From positions 254,236 to 318,235 of the forward strand of contig NZ_FOKE01000002.1 of assembly GCF_900112065.1 (NCBI RefSeq): DNA of 64,000 nt, given 5' to 3'. This DNA comes from Cohnella sp. OV330 (GTDB lineage: Bacteria > Bacillota > Bacilli > Paenibacillales > Paenibacillaceae). The translations under genes and the position numbers were made by a program. How positions within the stretch are numbered: position 1 is the stretch's first letter; every line of letters starts with the position of its first letter. The notes below the pieces were generated by a model. The model did no database searches. It was not told the DNA's origin and saw only the letters and a list, made by a program, of their open reading frames with translations. This document shows, one piece after another, positions 7,905 through 17,033 of the stretch.

Positions 7905-10900
7905 TTATGGTTTAAGCATAACATCCAGATAATCGATCTCCGCGTAATTAGCGCCTTTGGTAAACCGGACTTTATTGTGTCCTGCCGTTAAGGTTTTCTC
8001 CATTACGGTCGTTCCCCAGTTTCCCCAATCGGAATACACAATGTCGACCGCCTGGCTCGTTCCTCCGTTGACGGTCATGCTGTAGGTTGCGATCGGTTGG
8101 CCGATCGTTCCGTTAGCCGTTCTTGCCGACAGGATATAGGAACCGGCCGCAGCGACGGTAACGTCGAACTCCACGTAGCTGTTCGAATTATCCATATATC
8201 CAACCTTTTTTCGGCCCGAGGCCGTCTCGTCCTGCACCCTTTTCGCCCCGTTCGCGATCGTCGCCTCTTCGGCTTCATATCTCTTTCTCACCGGCTCCCC
8301 GGACGGCGTCAGGATCGGAAAGTTCGGCGAGACCGGAACGCCGAGATTAGGCGTGTTGTCCGCGTTCCAGGTAAAGGGCTGCGCCCTTACGCTCCTCGTC
8401 CAGCCTGAGCCGGACCATCGGGCGGCATGATAGATCAACCAATCCTCGGTGCCATCAGGCGATTTGGTGAAGCTGTTGTGCCCTGGGCCCATGACGCCGC
8501 TGCCGCCGCTGAAAATCGGCGCGGCGCTCTTCGTCCAGGATGCCGCGGACAATAAATTGGACGAAGCGCTTGCCGTCAGCAGTCCCAAGTTGTAGTTATT
8601 GCTCCAGCTGCCATCCGCCGAGTAGACAAGATTAACCTTATTTCCTTTGACGATCGGCTGCGGCGCTTCGTTTACATAAGGGAATTGGGTTTTCTCCCAA
8701 CCGAAATTCGGCGATGAAAGCAATGTTTTGGGGCTGGACAACGTATAAGGATTGCTCATCGAAGCCACATAGATGTTCTGGCGATCCTGGTACGGGGAAT
8801 CCCATCCGGACCAGAACCAATAGAGCTGCCCCGCAAGATTCAACACGGTGCCGTCGATCGCCCACAAATCCGTCGCGTCGGTTATTTTTCCTTTATCGGT
8901 AAACGTTCCTTGGAACGGATCGGCGTTCGTATTCTCCAGTACGAACATACGATGATTGAGATCCTTCGAATCGGCGCAGGTCGTAGCCGAATAATAGGCA
9001 TACCAGGCATTGTTCAAAAAGTGAATTTCCGGCGCCCAGATCGACCGGCAGTTCGCCGCGTTCGGATTGTTGGCGGGCGGGGTCCAGATGACCTTTTTCT
9101 CGCCGGCTTCGATACCCGACAGCGTCTTGGATCTCCAGATCGTCACATTGTTGCCCGTCGTCTTGGTGTAATAATAGTAGCCGTCGGTATGTTTGTACAT
9201 CCAGGCGTCGGCGCCGTCCTGAGCGATGACATTATGGAAATCGGATCGGGCAAGCTGCGGCGAACGCACCTCTACTTCCGACAGCTCCACAAGGCTGCTC
9301 TGGCCGCCTCCCGGAAACTTCAATCGCAAATACCTGCCCGAGGCGTTCAAGGTGTACGTATACTTCGATGAATCGTAGCTCTGACCTTCGACGGGTACGT
9401 TCGTCGCGCTTAGAACGCTCGTCCAGGTCGTCTTGTCGTTGCTCACCTCGAAGGCGATGTTGGCCGGTACGGTATATGCAGAGCCATAAGGAAATTCCCG
9501 GAAATACAATGCCACATCCTGTATAGACGTCTGCCTGCCCAGATCTACCTCCCACCATGCGTTTGCCGCTCCCGCTGCGGTGGAGGCCCAGGCGTTCTCC
9601 GCCGTTCTGCGGGAGTGCGTGCCGTCGTTCGCCTTCCCGGCCGGATACATCGCCGAATATTCCGACGAAGCCGTCGCTTTTCTCTTGAAGGCGGCATTCT
9701 GCGTCTGCCGCTCATGCTGAGGCAGCTTGCGGTTGTAGATGCCGACCTCCGACAATTGCACCGACGTACTCTGGCCGCCGTCCTCGAACAGCAGGCGGAC
9801 ATACCTGCCTTGCCCGTTTACGGAATAGGCGTACGCAGCGGACCCGTAGGATTGACCGTTCACAGGAACGTTAGCCGATCTGGCCAGCAGCGTCGTCCAA
9901 TTCGTATTGTCGTCGCTTGTCTGGACGGTGATCGTCTTCGGCGCCATATAGGCGATATTCGCGGGAGATTCCCTGAATTTCACTTCGATGGTTTTGAACT
10001 TTTCCTGCTGCCCCAGATCGACCTTCCACCAACTGTTCAGATTCGTACCCGAGGCGCTGGACCACGCATTGTTCGGATTAACGGTTCCATGACTGTTCAA
10101 CCCGTCATTCGCCTTGCCTGCAGTATAGGTGGCATCAAATACAGAGGAAGCGGAAGCTGTCTTTCCAATCGCCAGATTCGCGGATGCCGGCACCGTTTTT
10201 TCCCGAGCGATTTCTACCTCCGAAAGCTCGATCAGCGAATTTTGCCCGCCCGTCGGAAATTTCAGCTGTACGTATCTGGCCTCCGCCTGGAACGGATAAA
10301 GATACACTTCGGAAGCGTACGTGGAATTTTCAGGCGGGACATTCGTCGATTGATTCACGACCGTTGTCCAGTTGACATTATCGTTGCTGATTTGCACGGT
10401 TACCGCGTTCGGAACCATGTATGCTTTTTTCTGAAATTCACGATACTTGACGCGCACGCCCTCCATCTTCTGCTTTTTGCCCAGGTCCAGCTTCCACCAG
10501 GAATTAAGCGCAGCGCCGCTGGCGGTCGCCCAAGTATTCTCCACGGCATCATTGCTGTTAATACCGTCCACGGCTTTATCGGCCGCATAGGCTGCGCTGA
10601 ACTGCGATGATGCGGTAGCGGTTTTCTTAAATCCCGGATTGGATACGATCGTGTCCCAGTATCTTTTGGCACGCGCGAACTCTGTCGCGTCGTTCATGTA
10701 GGCATCGGGATTCCACATCCAGTTCGCCATCGATATCGCGTAGATTTTGTGCGGCGTCGTCGGCCGGAAAATATTTTCGAGGACGCCTTCGGACGTATTC
10801 CGCGGCATATCGTTCCACACGTACCCGCCCGGCAAGGTCAGCGATTGCGCCGGAGGAACCATCGTTTTCGTCTTAAACGGAACTCTTTGATCCGTAAAGT

Positions 10901-12188
10901 AATAATTGTCGATCTCCCACTTCGGAACGTCCGGATCGTTAAAATTCAATCTGGTATCCGCAAGTTCGTAGTCATTGTGCCAATAGAACGGTATTTTATA
11001 AGGACTGCTCGTATAATTTCTCCAAGTGGATACGTGAGCCGGCGTCAATTCCGTCGAGAAGACATTATAACCCGTCCAAGCTGCCCCGATCTCCGGGATC
11101 AATCCGGTCGTATACGTATTCAAGTAGGTGCCGATATCGGACTCGGTCAGATTATACTTCTCCGGCGTCGTCAGCAAATAAAACCCTTCAGGACCTGACA
11201 GGCTCTTCTGGATCTTATTGGCCAAATCCCGATGCTTCGCCGGATCCGGAGAGCCTTGATCGTCGAAAGCCAGCATAATCTTGGAAGCGCCTTCATCCAA
11301 TGATAATTTAAACAAGTCAAGCAGCTTGCCGAACTCTGCGTCCGTCGGCATCCCCCCCGAGTAGCCGGGATTAACCTCCTGCATAAATTGGATGATGCCT
11401 TTATCCCGTTCATAATTGCTGAATTCTTTCACCGCATTCACATAGTCGGCATTCGGATTTCTCCAACCGGTCTCTAAAAGATGGCTGTAACATAAGCTGA
11501 ACACGTTGACCTTCAGCAAAGGGAGCATGTGCATCCAGTCTCTAGCGTCGGAATACGTAAATTCGCCTTCATTATTCACATGAAATTTGGTATAGATGTC
11601 CTTGAAGATCCGCATATCCATATCCGGATAGTCGCGGACCGATATGACCCGCAGCCGGGTTAAGGCGCCGCTCGAATCTACCATTTGGGCAAGGCTCGTC
11701 GAACCGTAATAGGCTCCGATCGCCTCGTAACCGGTGACCAGCACGATATGCCGATTGCCGGCCAACGCCCGTTCGATGGCGTAACCCTCCTTATGATCGG
11801 GAACGTCAATGGCGTGACTGCCGTTAACGGTATTCGTATTTTTCGTTCCGATGGCGATGACCACCGAATAGACCGCGTTGGACTGATCGTCGTAGAGGAT
11901 CGGAATTTGCTGCCCGTTTTTGCGGGCAATGACGCTTTGCAGCAGATTTGCGCCTTCCTCCTCCGCCGACGAAGCTTCCCTGCCGATGACGATCGCCGCT
12001 TTATAAGAGGTGCCGTCATGCAGCGTCAGAAACTCGTCCGTATAGCTGACCTGCTGCGGCGTCGGAACGATTTTATCGATATCTGCGATCGTCGCATTGG
12101 CGCGTCCAGATGGACCCATCACAAATCCGGGTGCCGCAATGGCTAACGCAATTACCACTTTTGCCAGATGCATCAGATAACGCTTCAT
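7905..12188 (-). CDS. Secreted multimodular glycosidase: GH20b-GH84 / three CBM32 / GH43 / CBM35
   Basis: Exported protein of 1427 residues. A signal peptide (about 1-32) is followed by a GH20b-like domain (38-170) and a GH84 beta-N-acetylglucosaminidase-like barrel (about 180-510) with an Asp pair, D309-D310, in AFDDQG, and the WTGYNVF motif. Three F5/8-type (CBM32) modules cover about 520-662, 670-822 and 830-976. A GH43 five-blade propeller (about 983-1295) shows D991, D1112 in AIDG and E1174 in NEAPQP, matching the base, pKa modulator and acid positions. A CBM35/CBM6-like domain ends the protein (1303-1427). It is the last gene of a six-gene operon. Two catalytic domains of very different specificity in one chain suggest a glycan carrying both HexNAc and pentose or similar residues. 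Functions are inferred from motifs only. Confidence 0.85.
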   Translation of the reverse strand: MKRYLMHLAKVVIALAIAAPGFVMGPSGRANATIADIDKIVPTPQQVSYTDEFLTLHDGTSYKAAIVIGREASSAEEEGANLLQSVIARKNGQQIPILYDDQSNAVYSVVIAIGTKNTNTVNGSHAIDVPDHKEGYAIERALAGNRHIVLVTGYEAIGAYYGSTSLAQMVDSSGALTRLRVISVRDYPDMDMRIFKDIYTKFHVNNEGEFTYSDARDWMHMLPLLKVNVFSLCYSHLLETGWRNPNADYVNAVKEFSNYERDKGIIQFMQEVNPGYSGGMPTDAEFGKLLDLFKLSLDEGASKIMLAFDDQGSPDPAKHRDLANKIQKSLSGPEGFYLLTTPEKYNLTESDIGTYLNTYTTGLIPEIGAAWTGYNVFSTELTPAHVSTWRNYTSSPYKIPFYWHNDYELADTRLNFNDPDVPKWEIDNYYFTDQRVPFKTKTMVPPAQSLTLPGGYVWNDMPRNTSEGVLENIFRPTTPHKIYAISMANWMWNPDAYMNDATEFARAKRYWDTIVSNPGFKKTATASSQFSAAYAADKAVDGINSNDAVENTWATASGAALNSWWKLDLGKKQKMEGVRVKYREFQKKAYMVPNAVTVQISNDNVNWTTVVNQSTNVPPENSTYASEVYLYPFQAEARYVQLKFPTGGQNSLIELSEVEIAREKTVPASANLAIGKTASASSVFDATYTAGKANDGLNSHGTVNPNNAWSSASGTNLNSWWKVDLGQQEKFKTIEVKFRESPANIAYMAPKTITVQTSDDNTNWTTLLARSANVPVNGQSYGSAAYAYSVNGQGRYVRLLFEDGGQSTSVQLSEVGIYNRKLPQHERQTQNAAFKRKATASSEYSAMYPAGKANDGTHSRRTAENAWASTAAGAANAWWEVDLGRQTSIQDVALYFREFPYGSAYTVPANIAFEVSNDKTTWTSVLSATNVPVEGQSYDSSKYTYTLNASGRYLRLKFPGGGQSSLVELSEVEVRSPQLARSDFHNVIAQDGADAWMYKHTDGYYYYTKTTGNNVTIWRSKTLSGIEAGEKKVIWTPPANNPNAANCRSIWAPEIHFLNNAWYAYYSATTCADSKDLNHRMFVLENTNADPFQGTFTDKGKITDATDLWAIDGTVLNLAGQLYWFWSGWDSPYQDRQNIYVASMSNPYTLSSPKTLLSSPNFGWEKTQFPYVNEAPQPIVKGNKVNLVYSADGSWSNNYNLGLLTASASSNLLSAASWTKSAAPIFSGGSGVMGPGHNSFTKSPDGTEDWLIYHAARWSGSGWTRSVRAQPFTWNADNTPNLGVPVSPNFPILTPSGEPVRKRYEAEEATIANGAKRVQDETASGRKKVGYMDNSNSYVEFDVTVAAAGSYILSARTANGTIGQPIATYSMTVNGGTSQAVDIVYSDWGNWGTTVMEKTLTAGHNKVRFTKGANYAEIDYLDVMLKP

Positions 12189-12204
12189 TAGATGACCTCC
12201 TCTA

Positions 12205-13071
12205 TTATTCTTTCAGCGAGCCCAGCATGGCGCCTTTCACAAAATATCTTTGCAGGAACGGATACACGATCAGAATCGGAACCGTGGCAAAGATAATAAT
12301 GCCTGCGCTCATCATTTCCGGCGTCACGGGCATATTGAGTTCGAACTGAACCTCCCCCATGAAGTTGTTCAGCCCTTTTTTGGCGACCAGGTTTTGCAGC
12401 AGCACCTGCAGAGGATAGAGCGTCTTGTCCCTGATGAACACAAGCGCGGAAAAGTAAGTGTTCCATTGATAGACGGCATGGAATAGTCCGATGGTGGCGA
12501 TCACGGCCGTCGATAAGGGCAGCACGACACGGAAATAGATGCCCGCCTCGCCGCAGCCGTCCATCTTCGCCGCATCGAACAGCTCGCCGGATACATTCCG
12601 GAAAAAAGTTCGCATGATGATCACGTAAAAAGCGCTTGTTGCTCCCGGTATCATCAATGACCAAAGCGTATCGAGCATATGGAGAGATTTGACTAACAGG
12701 AAACCCGGTATAAGCGGCGCGGGTAAAATAAAAGTAAGCACGATGAGCCGCATGATCCATATTCGGCCCGGCATGGTCGCTCTGGATAGCGAATACGCGA
12801 TCATGGACGTGAGCGCCAAAGTGATCAACGTACCGATGACGGTAATGTAGACACTGACCCCCATCGCCCTCCACATCTCATCCATCGAAATGATTTTTTT
12901 GTAAACGGCAAACTGCAATCCCTTCGGCCAGAAATAGACCAGCTTAGCCTGCGCATAAAGCGGGGAACTTAAGGATACCGAAAGGATGTGAATTAACGGC
13001 GCCAGCATAATCAGACTTAGAGCGGTCAAAATGGCGATCAAAAACGATTGAAAGGCTGCAGGTTTACGCAC
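12205..13071 (-). CDS. Sugar ABC importer permease, MalG/LplC type
   Basis: Permease of 288 residues. I place the start at GTG 13071 because GGAGGTG lies five bases before it; a longer reading from 13128 would overlap the upstream permease by 41 bases and has no ribosome site. Six membrane segments and the EAA loop (LFDAAKMDGCGE) are visible, and the end RYFVKGAMLGSLKE is typical. It lies 16 bases upstream of the large glycosidase gene. Confidence 0.9.
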   Translation of the reverse strand: MRKPAAFQSFLIAILTALSLIMLAPLIHILSVSLSSPLYAQAKLVYFWPKGLQFAVYKKIISMDEMWRAMGVSVYITVIGTLITLALTSMIAYSLSRATMPGRIWIMRLIVLTFILPAPLIPGFLLVKSLHMLDTLWSLMIPGATSAFYVIIMRTFFRNVSGELFDAAKMDGCGEAGIYFRVVLPLSTAVIATIGLFHAVYQWNTYFSALVFIRDKTLYPLQVLLQNLVAKKGLNNFMGEVQFELNMPVTPEMMSAGIIIFATVPILIVYPFLQRYFVKGAMLGSLKE

Positions 13072-13087
13072 GAATCCACCTCCGATG

Positions 13088-13987
13088 TTAGTAAAGGCTC
13101 TCTCCGGTTGTTTTACGACTGATCGCATTCAGCCCGAATACAAGTACGATGCCAATCACGGCTTTAAATAAGGCAATTGCCGTCGTATAGCTGTACTGGC
13201 CGCCTACCAAACCGAAAGTATAGACATACGTATCGAACACCTCTCCTACATCCCTAACGAGCGGATTGAGGAAGATCAGCACCTGCTCTACATTCGCGTC
13301 CAGAATATGTCCAATCGAGAGAAGCAGCACCACGACCATCGTCGGCATCAAAAAGGGCAGCGTAATGCTCCGCATCTGCCTCCATCTGCCGGCGCCGTCA
13401 ACCATGGCGGCTTCGTACAGATTCGGATTAATGCCGGATAATGCCGCCAGATAGAGAATCGTGCCCCATCCGACTTCTTTCCAGATCCCGGTGGATATCA
13501 GTACGGCCATGAATGTGTTTCCTTGCGTCACATAGTCAACCTTTGGCAAGCCCATTTTACCGGCTATCGTATTAATAATGCCTTCGTAAGAGAGCAGATT
13601 AATGAAGATGGAACCGACGATAACCCAGGATAAGAAGTGAGGCATGTAGACAACGGTTTGCACGACTCTCTTGAACGCCATTGATTTCAATTCATTCAGC
13701 AGCAGCGCTAGAATGATCGGTGCGGGGAAGCCGAACAACAGCGAATAGATGCCGAGTTTCACGGAATTGCGAAACACTTCATAAAAATCTTCGAATCCGA
13801 ACATCCGCTCGAATTGCGCAAAGCCCACCCACGGGCTGTGTAAAATGCCTTTGAAGATGTTATAGTCCTGAAAGGCAATGACATTGCCAAGCAGCGGAAC
13901 GTATTTAAATAGTAAAAAATAGAGCAATCCGGGCAAAGCGAACAAGATAAGAACGCCCTTGTCGCGCAACACCAATCGCCTTTTCAT
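13088..13987 (-). CDS. Sugar ABC importer permease, MalF/LplB type
   Basis: Permease of 299 residues. ATG at 13987 is chosen: it has AGGTGAT just upstream and begins MKRRLVLRDKGVLILFALPG, whereas the longer reading from 14083 adds 32 residues with no membrane-protein character. LplB-type motif LFKYVPLLGNVIAFQDY and EAA loop (YEAAMVDGAGR) are present. Its stop lies 16 bases before the start of the second permease. Confidence 0.9.
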   Translation of the reverse strand: MKRRLVLRDKGVLILFALPGLLYFLLFKYVPLLGNVIAFQDYNIFKGILHSPWVGFAQFERMFGFEDFYEVFRNSVKLGIYSLLFGFPAPIILALLLNELKSMAFKRVVQTVVYMPHFLSWVIVGSIFINLLSYEGIINTIAGKMGLPKVDYVTQGNTFMAVLISTGIWKEVGWGTILYLAALSGINPNLYEAAMVDGAGRWRQMRSITLPFLMPTMVVVLLLSIGHILDANVEQVLIFLNPLVRDVGEVFDTYVYTFGLVGGQYSYTTAIALFKAVIGIVLVFGLNAISRKTTGESLY

Positions 13988-14053
13988 AACATCACCTGCC
14001 GGTTCTTGTGGATGGCCATCTGCTTTACAACCATTACCGATCATTCGCGAACC

Positions 14054-14080
14054 GCGCTGCATGCATGAGGCATGCAGCGC
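14054..14080 (-). promoter_or_regulatory. Intercistronic hairpin between binding-protein and permease genes
   Basis: A perfect 11-bp stem (GCGCTGCATGC with GCATGCAGCGC) and a five-base loop lies in the 108-base gap between the binding-protein stop and the permease start. There is no T run. Such stem-loops are known in other importer operons to protect the upstream message and keep binding protein in excess over permease; that role here is inferred. Confidence 0.6.
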
Positions 14081-14095
14081 CATCCATCCTAAACG

Positions 14096-15703
14096 TTATT
14101 TATGGAACGAATCGTACCACTGGGTCGCTTCTTCGATGGCTTTATCCCCGCCGCGTTTATGCCAGTCCGCAACGAATTTGTCGAACGCGTCGATCGGTTG
14201 ATTTCCCGTCATAATCTTGGAGAACATCTCGACGAACATCGTTCCCCAAGTCGAGATTTCAGGATTGTTCTGGAAGGTGACCAACGGCGGCATATACAGG
14301 CTGTCGTGCGGGAACGCAATATCCGCAGAGAGCTTATAGCCTGCGATAATCTTTTCCGATTCCGGCAGCGTCTTCAGTACCAGGTCGTTGTTGAACCCGA
14401 TCTCGCGGGGATTGATGGACAGCTGGAACATTTGAAATGCGTTTTTGTCCGCGTTAACGGGAGCCGAAACATCGTATTTGATTTCTCCGCCCGTTTCGGT
14501 ATAGTTGGAGCCTTCAATCCCATAAGCGAAAAACTTGTCGGCTTCCGGGGCGCTCCATGCCCAATCGAGATACTTGATGATTTCTTCGGGATTTTTAACC
14601 GATTCCGGAATCACCCACACGAAATAAATGCCATCGGACACGGCCCCCAAACCTCTCTCGCCTCTAGGTCCGGCCGGCGGAGCAATCATCGAGATCTTTA
14701 CTTTGTCAGGCTCGTTGACGAACTTCTTCGGCGCGTTGGCTGCGCTGAAGTCCGGCGTGTATTGATAGACGGCGGCAGCGAAGCTTCCCGACTTGCCGTT
14801 ATAAATATCGGCACGGAAGTCCGCCTCCTTTTTCGTGAACAAATCGCGATTGACATACCCTTTCTCATAAAGCATCTTATAAAAGGCGATGGCTTCCTTC
14901 ATCTTCGGGCTGATCATATCCGGCACTAGCTTGCCATCCTGCAAGTGCCAAGTTCCGGGATCGACGCCGAACGTTCCGAAGAACATCGAGCTCCAGCCTA
15001 CGCCTTCAAACATCGTGTAGCCGTATTCGTCGTTCGGATCGCCATTCCCGTTCACGTCTTGAACCTTAACCTGCTCGAAATAGTTCAGCCAATCGTCGAT
15101 CGTTTCCGGTTGCTTCAGGCCCAGCTTGTCGAGCCAATCCTGGCGAATTAATCCGATTCTGTCGTTTGCCGTTCCGACAAGAACAGGAATGCCGTAAATT
15201 TTCCCGTCCTTCTGAACGCGCGGGCTGTTCCATGCGGTTTCGGGAATCCGCTTTTTGAGGTTTGGACCGTACTGATCGATCAAGGGCCCTAATTCTTTGA
15301 AGATCCCCTGTTCGACCGCATCCTTGTGAATGGTCGAATCGATGCTGGGCGTCCGGACCAAATCCGCCAAATCCCCGGAAGCAAATCGCAGAGAGAGCTG
15401 TTGATCGTAGTCGGAATGTCCCAAAAAATCGAAACTGAGATTATATCCCGACAGCCTGTTTAATTCTTTGATATAGGGATCGTCTGCTTTTACCGTTTTG
15501 GCATACTCCGCCTCTGCATGGGAAAGGAGTACTTTAATCGATTTATTGCCTGAATCCGGACTTTTGGATCCGCTTTCATTTTTACCTTCAGCACTTGATT
15601 TTCCTTCGCTATTCGGACTGCTCTCATTTGCTTTGTTTTCATTGCCGGAACACGCGGACAGCATGAGTGCAAGTGCGATGACGGAGAACCAAATTTTCTT
15701 CAT
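14096..15703 (-). CDS. Extracellular sugar-binding lipoprotein of a CUT1 ABC importer
   Basis: Precursor of 535 residues. The signal peptide MKKIWFSVIALALMLSACSG has a clear lipobox (LSAC, Cys at 18), followed by a Ser/Asn/Lys/Glu-rich linker to about residue 60. The rest is the two-lobed solute-binding fold typical of LplA-type proteins in these operons. The linker is rich in Asn/Lys/Glu rather than the Ala/Ser runs of the other three binding proteins in the window, which agrees with a different origin for this cluster. Located between the aminotransferase and the permeases of the same operon. Confidence 0.9.
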   Translation of the reverse strand: MKKIWFSVIALALMLSACSGNENKANESSPNSEGKSSAEGKNESGSKSPDSGNKSIKVLLSHAEAEYAKTVKADDPYIKELNRLSGYNLSFDFLGHSDYDQQLSLRFASGDLADLVRTPSIDSTIHKDAVEQGIFKELGPLIDQYGPNLKKRIPETAWNSPRVQKDGKIYGIPVLVGTANDRIGLIRQDWLDKLGLKQPETIDDWLNYFEQVKVQDVNGNGDPNDEYGYTMFEGVGWSSMFFGTFGVDPGTWHLQDGKLVPDMISPKMKEAIAFYKMLYEKGYVNRDLFTKKEADFRADIYNGKSGSFAAAVYQYTPDFSAANAPKKFVNEPDKVKISMIAPPAGPRGERGLGAVSDGIYFVWVIPESVKNPEEIIKYLDWAWSAPEADKFFAYGIEGSNYTETGGEIKYDVSAPVNADKNAFQMFQLSINPREIGFNNDLVLKTLPESEKIIAGYKLSADIAFPHDSLYMPPLVTFQNNPEISTWGTMFVEMFSKIMTGNQPIDAFDKFVADWHKRGGDKAIEEATQWYDSFHK

Positions 15704-15823
15704 TTCGTGAACCCCTCTCGTCTAGTGTCCTTCATGATTTATGTTTGCAAGGCGGCCATCTGCCCGAGGTCGCGATCCTACAAGGCATTTGGCCAATCCT
15801 ATGAAACCGCATCGTATATGGAT

Positions 15824-17020
15824 CTATAAATAAGATTGCATGACTTTGTCGATACCGCTCGCAATGTCTTCCATATCCCTCTCGGATCCAAGAAGAACGT
15901 GCTGGTGCAGCCAGAGCAATTCATGTTCGGACGCTCTTTCCGCCACCGGACAGCTGTTCGTCTTCGCTTCTCCGACCAGCATGCGTATTCGATCGATAAC
16001 GGCGGCGTTCTTGTTAAGAGGCACGTAACCTGCAGTGACGGGTATTCCCTCCGCGTTCAACTTGCGGATAAAATCTTCTTTAACGATTTTGTCCTTAACG
16101 CCTCTGTCCAGCTTGAACATATAAAGGTGGTTCGCATGTTTTGTAATTCTGCTATCGTACTTCACGGGATGGATGCCCTCAATACGCCGCAATCGTTCGT
16201 CCAGATCGTTCGCGCTGCGCTGGCGTATCTCCATCTGTTGTTCTACGCGGCTCAGCTGCGCTAGCGCCAGCGCGGCCTGCACCTCGCTGAACCTGAAGTT
16301 CCAGCCAATGCGCTCGTGCTGATACCATTTGCCGTTGCGAATACGACCGCAGTTATGAATCGACCAGACATGCTCGGCCAGCTCCTCGTCGTTGCTTACA
16401 ATGACGCCACCCTCGCCGCTATTGAGATTTTTACTGGATTGGAGGCTGAAGGTGCCCAGATCGCCTAGCGCTCCAATGCCTTGGTCCTCCCATTTGGCGG
16501 CTACCGCTTGTGCGGCATCTTCGATTAGACTTAGTTTGTGCGTCTTCGCGATTTGACGTAGCCGGGTCATATTGGCCGGTGCGCCTGCAATATGAACGGC
16601 GATAATCGCCTTCGTGGCCGGCGTGATCGCCGCTTCGACCTTGTCCGGATCAATCAACATCGACTCGTCAACGTCCGCAAATACCGGAATTGCTCCAATC
16701 AGCAATGCGGCTGTAGCCGTAGCAATGAACGTATAGGGGGGCATGATGACCTCATCGCCCGCATCCACGCCTGCAGCCAGCAAAGCAATGCTTATGGCGA
16801 CTGTGCCATTGTTGACAGTTATCGCATATTTCGCATCCTGCAGACAGGCAAATTTTTCCTCGAACGATTTGATTTTATCCGGATTAACCCCGCCCCAATT
16901 CCCCGATCTGACCGTCTCCAGCACAAGCTTCTCTTCCAGCTCTCCGAAGATCGGCCAATCGGGAAATGGATGCGTTCTTACCGGATTACCGCCATCTACT
17001 GCGAGTCTTGACTTCTGCAT
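15824..17020 (-). CDS. DegT/DnrJ/EryC1/StrS-family PLP-dependent aminotransferase
   Basis: Protein of 398 residues, normal length for the family. The PLP-binding lysine is K197 in LQSSKNLNSGEGG, and the acidic residue that contacts the pyridine nitrogen is D168 in IEDAAQ. The family transfers an amino group to keto-sugars, keto-inositols or related cyclitols. It is the second gene of the operon, 13 bases after the ceramidase-family gene, with 120 bases before the binding protein. Since the operon imports and cuts a glycan, this enzyme may work in the deaminating direction on an imported amino sugar or cyclitol; that is inference. Cytoplasmic. Confidence 0.9.
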   Translation of the reverse strand: MQKSRLAVDGGNPVRTHPFPDWPIFGELEEKLVLETVRSGNWGGVNPDKIKSFEEKFACLQDAKYAITVNNGTVAISIALLAAGVDAGDEVIMPPYTFIATATAALLIGAIPVFADVDESMLIDPDKVEAAITPATKAIIAVHIAGAPANMTRLRQIAKTHKLSLIEDAAQAVAAKWEDQGIGALGDLGTFSLQSSKNLNSGEGGVIVSNDEELAEHVWSIHNCGRIRNGKWYQHERIGWNFRFSEVQAALALAQLSRVEQQMEIRQRSANDLDERLRRIEGIHPVKYDSRITKHANHLYMFKLDRGVKDKIVKEDFIRKLNAEGIPVTAGYVPLNKNAAVIDRIRMLVGEAKTNSCPVAERASEHELLWLHQHVLLGSERDMEDIASGIDKVMQSYL

Positions 17021-17033
17021 GCTGCTACGCCTC

